NCBI RefSeq assembly: GCF_042477335.2
Contig: NC_091262.1
Coordinates: 72,278,001-72,342,000, forward strand
Length of the DNA: 64,000 nt
Direction: 5' to 3'
DNA from: Ovis canadensis
Lineage: Eukaryota; Chordata; Mammalia; Artiodactyla; Bovidae
The notes under the pieces are model-generated. The model was not told where the DNA came from, ran no database searches, and saw only the letters and a program-made list of their open reading frames with translations. The translations under genes and the position numbers were made by a program. Positions 57,255 to 64,000 of the stretch are shown piece by piece. The stretch's first letter is position 1. Each line of letters begins with the position of its first letter.

Positions 57255-57660
57255 GTATAAAGAAAGCTGAGAGCTGAAGAATTGATGCTTTTGAACTGTG
57301 GTATTGGAGAAGATTCATGAGAGTCCCTTGGACTGCAAGGAGATCACACTAGTCCATCCTAAAGGAAATAAACCTTGAATATTCATTGGAAGGACTGATG
57401 CTTAAGCTGAAACTCCAATACTTTGGCCACCTGATGCGAAGAACTGACTCATTTGAAAAGCCCCTGATACTGCGAAAGATTGAAGGCAGGAGAAGGGGAC
57501 GACAGAGGATGAGATGGTTGGTTGAATGGCATCAACGACTCAATGGACATGAGTGTGAATAAACTCTGGGAGTTGGTGATGGACAGCGAGGCCTGGCGTG
57601 CTGCAGTCCGTGGGGTTGCAAAGAGTTGGAAACGACTGAGCAACTGAATTGAACCGAACT
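57255..57660 (+). repeat. BovB 3' end, sense
   Basis: 'gaattgatgcttttgaactg' to 'ctgaattgaaccgaactg'. Confidence 0.88.
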
Positions 57661-57907
57661 GATGTAGCCTGGGTCTTGTGGTTTTAGGGTAAACGATTGG
57701 CTCAAAGTAATGAATGTCTTCAATTGTTCTTCCTGAATTATTTCAAAACAGTCACAGCTGGTGTCAGGCAGCCCAGTAATTGGATCCATTTATCTCTGGG
57801 TTATTGACCTGTGACCTTCTTTCTGAAATACAAACAGCTATAATGGGTTGTTTGCTATAAGAGAGTGCAAAGAGAGCAAATACCAAGTGCAGGATGTAAC
57901 TTACATC

Positions 57908-58118
57908 AGCTGTCCCCAACCTTAATGGCACCAGGGACGGTTTACACCAGGGACGGTTTACATGGAAGACAGTTTTTCCATGGGCCAATGGGGTGGGTGA
58001 TGGTTTGGGGATGATTCAAGTGCATCACATTTATTGTGTATTTTGTTTCTATTATTGTTACATCAGCTCCACCTCAGATCATCAGGCATTGGATCCCAGA
58101 AATTTGGGGACCCCGGGT
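57908..58118. mobile_element. Short hAT (Zaphod-like) non-autonomous fragment
   Basis: Starts TGTCCCCAACCTTAATGGCA and ends AATTTGGGGACCCCGGG, with the same subterminal 'ggtttggggatgattcaagt' as the large element at 32.2 kb, but only about 210 bases and no transposase. 'caccagggacggttta' is duplicated in tandem near 57,930-57,960. Confidence 0.75.
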
Positions 58119-58354
58119 TTACACAGTATCGGAGTGATAGGTTAGCTTTCTGAAGGACAGATTGAGTCAGACACTACAGATTAGTAACTGTTAAAAACTG
58201 GGGCTGATTAACTCTTTCAGGCCTGTTTACGTTTCTCCTCCAGCCTGCTCCCTGTTCTCCTTACTTCCCTTGTTCTCAGGAGAGGAAAGAAACTTCATTT
58301 CTATTGTTATTGCAATGATGCAACATCTGTGAAGGCTCAGACATGAAAGGCTTT

Positions 58355-58520
58355 GTGCTCAGTTGCTCAGTCATCCAGCTCTTTACACCCCTATGGACTG
58401 TAGCCCGACAGGCTTCTCTGCCCATGGGATTCTCCAGGCAAGAATACTGGAGTGGGTTGCCATTTCCTCCTCCAAGGGATCTTCTGACTCAGAGATCAAA
58501 CTCAGTGTCTCTTACCCCCA
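58355..58520 (-). repeat. Bov-tA SINE, antisense
   Basis: 'ctcagttgctcagtcatcca' to 'gatcaaactcagtgtctctt', head truncated. Confidence 0.85.
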
Positions 58521-59186
58521 GAGCAATTCTAAAAGCACTGGGGCAAGAGCAGCAGCAAAGCAAACAACGGTAAAAATATGTTTACTCTGGTTAAGACACT
58601 GGGCACGATGTAGCACAGAAAATCCACACGCTATTCCAGGACAGGTCACACTGCCACCCCTGTTTTTATAGGCGTTGTTGAAAGAGCCTGTAAGACATGA
58701 CCCCACGTCCCTGACTCCGGCTGCTATTGAAGACGGGCTTCTTTCCATAACTCACATTTTCTTGGTGCGTTATTTCCAGGAGATCTGGAGCCTTTACCTG
58801 GCTCGCTGCCCATCAGCTCTGTCCCAGCTGCCTGCTCAAGCAATCAGCTTGTGTTCAGGGAGATAAAATAGCTTTCATAATAACTCAAATAATTTCAAAG
58901 TGATGAGGAGACCCGAGGTTGGGGAGGGATACACCGAAACAATTACAACCCTTGTCCAGCCAGCCTCCGCCAGACTCTCCTGAGTGACTTTGGAAATAGG
59001 AATTTTCCAGCAGAAAAGGAAACTGAAAAGGAAAGGGAAACTGAAATTGTGCCAGGCTTTCCCTGACAAGCTACAGGATTAGGGACTGTCTGCTGGTTTG
59101 CATGATTGCCCTCAAGGGCCTTGACCCGTGGCTTTGTAAAGGGTAGCGTTTCCCAGATCTTGGCTCCCTGTCTGCCGATGAGGAAT

Positions 59187-59880
59187 GGAAATATGGAGAT
59201 AGAGTTTGGAGGGAAGAGAAAAGAGCAGCTTTATTTATTTATTTATTTTTGAAGAGCAAAAGGGAAACACAGTTGGCTAGGGTCTCAAGAACCGTGAACC
59301 CCCTCTCTGGGATTAGGGAGAGGTTTTCTATCATCATTCCTTTTCCTTTCGCAGGGTTTTGAAACGGCCACAGCATTTAGGCAATTGAGGAACTGGGTCT
59401 GGTGTCCCTAAACTTATTGTCTCCTGACCTTTTTTTTTACCCCGCCTTGAAGTGCAGAATGCTGCAAGAGAGGGTAGGGAGAAAAGAATGCCAGGTGCAG
59501 AATACAACTTATTTGAAGTCAGAGAGTAATTAGCTTTGTTTAACTTTGTGAAGGGCAAGTCTAGCTACAAGTATTTGTTAGTGTTAATAGTAACAGCTAA
59601 AGAATAACCAAGATTAACTCTTGAAGATCTGTTTAGCTGGTATGTGCTGGTATGTGACCTCTGGAGGTGGGGAGTTATCCCCCAAAACTAAAACCCATCC
59701 CTGGCTGAGGGCTCTTCTGGGGAGTGGGGGGACAAACACCTGACACCTCCAGGCTGTCTTGTAGCCCCTGGGGGCAGGCACTGGGAGCCAGTGCTGGGGA
59801 GACCTGGACAAAGCTCCCACAGGGTCTGTTGCTCTAGCGAAGTGGAGAGTGTGGTGAACCGGATTTATGCCAGGCCCTGC
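59187..59880 (-). mobile_element. LTR-like repeat, copy 2
   Basis: Homolog of the 57.1 kb repeat with a (TTTA)n run at 59,231-59,250. No internal genes. Family not determined. Confidence 0.45.
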
Positions 59881-59924
59881 ACCAGGTGACGGGGAGGAGG
59901 AGAGGGAGGGGCGAGAACGGGGCT

Positions 59925-60048
59925 TCCAGGGTGGGTCAGTGATGAAGAATCCGCCTGCCAATGGAGAAGATACAGATTCGACCCCTGTGCCGGGCAGGTC
60001 CCCCCCCCACCCCCCCCCCACCCCCCCCCCCCCCCCCCCCCCCCCCGC
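59925..60048 (+). repeat. Bov-tA fragment followed by a poly(C) tract
   Basis: A Bov-tA head (59,930-59,998) runs into a C-rich tract at 60,001-60,046 broken by only three A's. The complementary strand is a strong G-quadruplex candidate. Confidence 0.9.
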
Positions 60049-60049
60049 A

Positions 60050-60860
60050 CAGAGCCTGGCGCTACTGAGCACGCATGCACTGCCGCGCGCGAGAGGTCGA
60101 TCTGATCAGGAGTTCAGCTGGGGGTTTGGAGTTCTTGTTCCTATGGCTGCCGTCTGTGACCCAGCAACCTCACATCTGGCTTCCCTGGCCTTCCCGCAGT
60201 GTTGCTTGTCCTTTGCTAGCCTGGCGGCCAGGGCCGAGGGGTTCTCTGTGGCCCCAGCGGGTCTCAGTCTTCGCAGGCGCTGTGGACCTGGCCTCGGGGG
60301 GCGCTGTTGTCTGGTTACCGTTCCCCTCCCCCTGCTGCCCCAGTGGTGGGCGGAGCCTTACTATCCCAGTCCAGAAAGTTTAGCACCCCAACTTCAGGGG
60401 GAACGGTTTTTTTTTTCTCTTTTTCTTTCCTGTCTACAGTGATCTTCACCTGTGCTCTGCGGGCTACAGTTTACTCTCCTTGCACTAGCAGAATAAGGCT
60501 TTTGTTCCCTAGGGGGCGGGGCTGCAGCTCCCCTCTGCCAGTCTTGCCTCAATGAGGTGCGTTTTCCTTGGGTTTCCTCCTGCCTCCAGTCTTTCTTGGG
60601 AGCACCCAGTGGGTCCTTGGGAGCTTTCAGTCTGGCCTGAAGCATCCATCCTTGTGACTGTAGCTCCCCAGGGCCCCTGCACTCATGCAAGCCTATCCTT
60701 GCCCTTGAGCGATCAGGTAAGGCTCTCAGCTGAACTCGCACCCCCTGCACCAGCCTCAGCTCCCTCCTGCGCTCTGCACAGGGTGGTCTCCAGGGCTCTC
60801 CTTGGAGGAACCTGACCTCCCTGAGAATTCAGGCCCATCTGGTGGCCCCCGCTTCAGCTC
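60050..60860. other. GC-rich, CpG-containing block, unassigned
   Basis: CpG-rich compared with its neighbours, with GC-box-like GGGGCGGGG at about 60,513-60,521 and GGGCGG at about 60,348. The plus-strand frame of 191 codons (59,867-60,442) starts in the SINE and crosses the poly(C), so it is not a gene. It could be a small CpG island, a non-coding transcript start or part of an LTR complex. Confidence 0.35.
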
Positions 60861-61122
60861 TTTCAGGGGTTGAAGGAAAGTTATGCTTTTGTAAGTTTTC
60901 TGGCTTTTTCTTATTGTCGGGGGGAGTTAACACTCTCTCTAGCTTCCTGTGTCCTAAGCAGCCCCTCCTTCTTCATAGGGTCAGGAGCAGCAGTTTCAGA
61001 ACTGATTATCTCCTTCTTTAAAAAGACTCCAGAGAATGTAGGCCTCTCTGGAAGGAAGTGAGCGCTCACTCTGGATGGGAACAGAGTCTCAGGGGAGACC
61101 AAGAACTCTTGTCACCAGGGGA

Positions 61123-61314
61123 AGTGAAGGAAGTGAAGTCGCTCAGTTGTGTCAGACTCTTTGCGACCCCATGGACTGTAGCCTATCAGGCTCCTCCGTC
61201 CACGGGATTTTCCAGGCAAGAGGGCTGGAGTGGATTGCCATTTCCTTCTCCAGGGGACTTTCCTGACCCAGGAATCGAACCCGGGTCTCCCGGGTTCGCA
61301 TTGCAGGCAAACGG
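61123..61314 (-). repeat. Bov-tA SINE with target duplication
   Basis: Antisense Bov-tA flanked by tcaccagggga at about 61,112-61,122 and 61,315-61,325. Confidence 0.9.
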
Positions 61315-61639
61315 TCACCAGGGGAGGAACTGGTAAACGCCAGTTCCCTTTCAATTTTCCAGGCACAAAGCGTAGGGACCACTCCCGACCCCATCTCTTC
61401 CTCTCGAAGTACCCACTGTAACACTTGGCACACGGCACTGTCCTTGTCCTGGTGGTCTGCTGGTCAGCCTCCCCACAGCATTCTGAGAAAGGCCAATGTC
61501 CTGATCACCTCTGGATGTCTGGTGTCCAATAATGACATTAAGGGCAGAGGGATCTGGGGTCAGTGGCTCTATACGCATCCTAGATACCCCTCATCTCTGC
61601 CTACCTAGGAACCTCTGTCAACCCCATCGTTGAGTGTGG

Positions 61640-62142
61640 CCTCCTAGATGGCTCAGTGGTAAGGAATCCACCTACTAATTCAGGAGACACAGGAGATGCG
61701 AGTTTGATCCCTGGGTGGGGAAGACCCCTGGAGGAGGAACTGGCAACCCACTCCAGTATTCTTGCTTGGGAAACGCTATGGACAGAGAGGCCTGGTGGCC
61801 TTTAGTCCAGGTGGTTGCAAAGAATTGGATACAACTGAGCAACTAAGAGAAGGCGATGGCACCCCACTCCAGTACTCTTGCCTGGAAAACCCCATGGACG
61901 GAGGAGCCTGGTGGGCTGCAGTCGATGGGGTCGCTAAGAGTCGGACACAACTGAACGACTTCACTTTCACTTTTCACTTTCATGCATTGGAGAAGGAAAT
62001 GGCAACCCACTCCAGTGTTCTTGCCTGGAGAATCCCAGGGACGGGGGAGCCTGGTGGGCTGCCATCTATGGGGTCGCACAGAGTCAGACACGACTGACGT
62101 GACTTAGCAGCAGCAGCAGCAGAGCAACTAAGCATTCAAGCA
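61640..62142 (+). repeat. Bov-tA with a nested Bov-tA2
   Basis: Outer Bov-tA at 61,640-61,847 and 62,133-62,142. Inner Bov-tA2 at 61,848-62,121 flanked by gagcaactaag (61,837-61,847; 62,122-62,132), with CAG-run tail. Confidence 0.93.
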
Positions 62143-62311
62143 TCATTGAGTGAGTGGTAAACTGAGACCCACGGATGGCCCACGGATGGCCCTGGGTTAT
62201 ACAGCCCATGCTCTGTAAGATGGGGACCAATGAGAGCCTCCTGCCAAGTGATACTGTGCTTGATCAGCTGGCCACCCCTCTCTGCCCCCCACCAGAAGAC
62301 AGGTTGGGAGT

Positions 62312-62520
62312 GTGGTGGTTCAGTCGCTAAGTCGCTAAGACTCTGCAACGCCATGGACTGTAGCCCACCAGGCTCCTCTGTCCATGGGATTTCCCAGGCA
62401 AGAATGCTGGAGTGGGTTGCCATATCCTTTTTCCAGGGGATCTTCCTGACCCCAGGGATTGCACTCATGTCTCCTGCATTGGCAGGTGGATTCTTTACCA
62501 CTGAGTCACCGGGGAAGCCC
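62312..62520 (-). repeat. Bov-tA SINE, antisense
   Basis: Full length, just beyond the 3' end of IFI27L2. Confidence 0.9.
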
Positions 62521-62623
62521 TTCAGGTTGGGAGAATGGGGAGGAATTGAAACTTCCAGTTCACAACTCACAGCCCCCCAGGGCTGCAAGGAGTAAAGACA
62601 GGGAGTTACATCTGCAGGTGATC

Positions 62624-62629
62624 TTTATT
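62624..62629 (-). terminator. IFI27L2: IFI27L2 poly(A) signal overlapping the stop codon
   Basis: On the minus strand GAGAAATAAAG holds both the stop TAA (62,627-62,625) and AATAAA (62,629-62,624), so the 3' UTR is minimal. No other hexamer is close. Confidence 0.75.
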
Positions 62630-63768
62630 TCTCATACTTCTCTGGCCCGAGTGGGGGTTTTGGAGGTTCGACTTGGGGTACATTTTCTCCTGGCTGCTCC
62701 CCTGCAGGTCTGGGTCCACCTGGAGGAGGGGAAGGAGGTGCCCTTCTGGCTCCTCCAAGCAAAGCCCCAAAAGCTGATCCAACGGAGCCCAGGAGGATGT
62801 TGGATGATGTGGAGAGTCCAGCTGCCCCTGTTGGGAGAGAAAAAGGGTGAGCGTAGGAAGGGTGCAGTGGCCAGTGGCTGGGACCCCTTCAGAAGGCCTG
62901 AGGCCCAGAGATGCCACGTGGATGCCTCCTCTAGGTCCAGAATCCCCCAGGGCTCTGCTTTGGGCAGAGGGAGCTAGAGGTGGCTGGAAGAGAGAGAGAA
63001 GGGGGTGAAGAGAGAGAGTCAGCCACAGACCCCAAGAGCGACAGGTCCCACTGAGGCTGAGAGGGGAGGGGATCTGCCTAGGCCACTCAGGGGTCAGATT
63101 TTGGCAGGGCTAGACCCAGAGCCCAGGCTTCCCTGGTGGCTCCGTGGTAAAGAACCTGCCAATGCAGGAGACGTGGGTTCGATTCCTGGGTTGGGAAGAT
63201 CCACTGGAGAAGGAGATGGCAACCCACTCTGGCATTCTTGCCTGAGAAATCCCAAGGACAGAGGAGCCTGGTGGGCTACAGTCCATGAGGTCACAAACAG
63301 CCGGACACGACTTAGCGACTAAACAACAAAAACAAAGACCTAGAGCCCAGCTGTCACAAACCCTGGGACCCTCCGTTCTTCTCTTTCCCAGGACCCGCTC
63401 ACCCCTCCACTCCACTCCTGCCTGCAAGGCTCACCCAGGACTCAGGAGAACAGTGAGGGAGAGACAGAGAACCAGGGACCTTGAGGACCACGAAACTGGA
63501 GGGGAGGGACCGGCCCTCCCGCAGGCTTAGCCTCGGGCGACACTTGTGCTGGTCGGACCCTCCTCCCCTCTGTTCCTCCCGCCCCTCATCCGGCCCAGCC
63601 CCTTACCCACGGACTGGAGAGTGGCCACCAGGCTGCCGGCGGCAACTCCGCCCCCATTGGCCACCGCGGCCGCTGACATCATCTTGGCCGCTAAGGAGGA
63701 GGCGGCGATTCCAGCCCCCGTGAAGCCCACGGCGCCCAGCACCGCGGGCACCGCCGCCACCGCCAGGG
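62625..63768 (-). CDS. IFI27L2: IFI27L2, last two coding exons (partial gene)
   Basis: Minus strand: exon 63768-63607 (162 bases: [20 protein letters not shown] then [20 protein letters not shown]) and terminal exon 62827-62625 ([20 protein letters not shown], then a Pro-rich tail ending [15 protein letters not shown]). Borders are GT/AG and phases match the other copies. The tail closely follows human IFI27L2 (ENVPQGEPPKPPLKSEKHEE), which fixes the identity. The first coding exon (MMKR-type start) lies beyond 64,000. It is transcribed toward IFI27, as in other mammals. The 779-base intron holds a Bov-tA at 63,125-63,335. The product is a small hydrophobic, pro-apoptotic mitochondrial protein in the known family. 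Confidence 0.93.
63125..63338 (+). repeat. Bov-tA SINE in the IFI27L2 intron
   Basis: Sense Bov-tA ('gcttccctggtggctccgtg' to 'cgacttagcgactaaacaac'). Confidence 0.92.
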
Positions 63769-64000
63769 CTGCAGGGAGAGAGGAGCTTTGGGGTCGGGGG
63801 CATGGGCTGAGGGGAGTGGACCCCCCTTTAGGAATCCTTGACAGTTTCTGGGGACTGTCTGCTTGGAGCAGACGGGGACAGCCGCTTGGAGAAATGTCCC
63901 AAGGTTAAAAAAAAAAAAAAATGGTATGGGAGCGGGGCTGTGGAGCCAGCTAGGGACAGTAGTTTAGGGGAGGCACCTATTTGAGTCTCCAACTTGCAGT
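63769..64000 (-). other. IFI27L2 intron continuing out of the window
   Basis: No further exon with the expected start motif is visible. A 15-A run lies at 63,907-63,921. Confidence 0.6.

Larger units (their letters stand above)
57100..58330 (-). mobile_element. LTR-like repeat, copy 1, with two nested insertions
   Basis: Parts (57,100-57,250; 57,660-57,905; 58,120-58,330) align with 59,187-59,600, for example 'ggagttagagtttggagga' versus 'ggagatagagtttggaggg'. A BovB 3' end (57,255-57,660) and an hAT fragment (57,908-58,118) interrupt it. It is read as an antisense LTR fossil; class not determined. Confidence 0.45.

Noticed and set aside
59867-60442. 191-codon plus-strand frame
   Set aside because: Starts in and near a SINE head and reads through the poly(C) tract as proline, so it is a composition artefact.
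1-64000. CRISPR arrays, operons, ribosome-binding sites, phage or plasmid features
   Set aside because: The sequence is a vertebrate nuclear locus with spliced genes and SINE/LINE repeats; no regular spacer arrays were seen.

Overview
The window is nuclear DNA from a ruminant, most likely cattle or a close bovid. The evidence is the very high density of Bov-tA tRNA-derived SINEs, CHR-type SINEs and BovB (RTE) LINE 3' ends, plus ruminant-type L1 tails and solo LTRs. All genes recognised are host genes of the interferon-stimulated ISG12 family (Pfam Ifi-6-16: small, Gly/Ala-rich, hydrophobic mitochondrial/ER membrane proteins). The order matches the mammalian DDX24 - IFI27L1 - IFI27 - IFI27L2 locus, expanded here by tandem duplication.

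Layout: (1) About 0.8-1.55 kb is a CpG island that looks like a bidirectional promoter. The leftward transcript is probably DDX24, whose body lies left of the window; a rightward first exon ends at 1516. (2) 5.4-15.06 kb is duplication unit A with an intact five-coding-exon ISG12 gene (212 aa predicted) that carries an unusual acidic, Ser-rich N-terminal extension and a hydrophilic tail. (3) 20.0-23.2 kb is unit C, a dead copy that keeps only the 5' part of the gene. (4) 25.05-37.95 kb is unit B, a second copy with the same exon plan, a diverged membrane module and a frameshifted, shortened tail (170 aa predicted). A decayed but end-to-end hAT DNA transposon (32.17-35.07 kb) lies in its long intron. 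(5) 47.2-52.95 kb is the probable IFI27 gene. It starts just downstream of two ISRE cores and appears to contain a second, degenerate ISG12 module at its N-terminus (175 aa predicted). (6) 62.6-63.8 kb on the minus strand holds the last two coding exons of IFI27L2; its first exons lie beyond 64,000.

The genes share exon phases (all junctions split a Gly, Ala, Val or Glu codon after its first base), a 30-base mini-exon and a 162-base module exon (the proposed extra module in the 47-53 kb gene is the exception, 168 bases), so they descend from one ancestor. Shared and private SINE insertions suggest C split off first and A and B separated later. An ISRE-like element is intact upstream of A and at the 47-kb gene but degraded in B and C, so A and IFI27 are the copies best placed to respond to interferon. 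The rest of the window, well over half, is interspersed repeats and sequence in which no gene was found. All splice models come from reading the sequence, not from transcripts.
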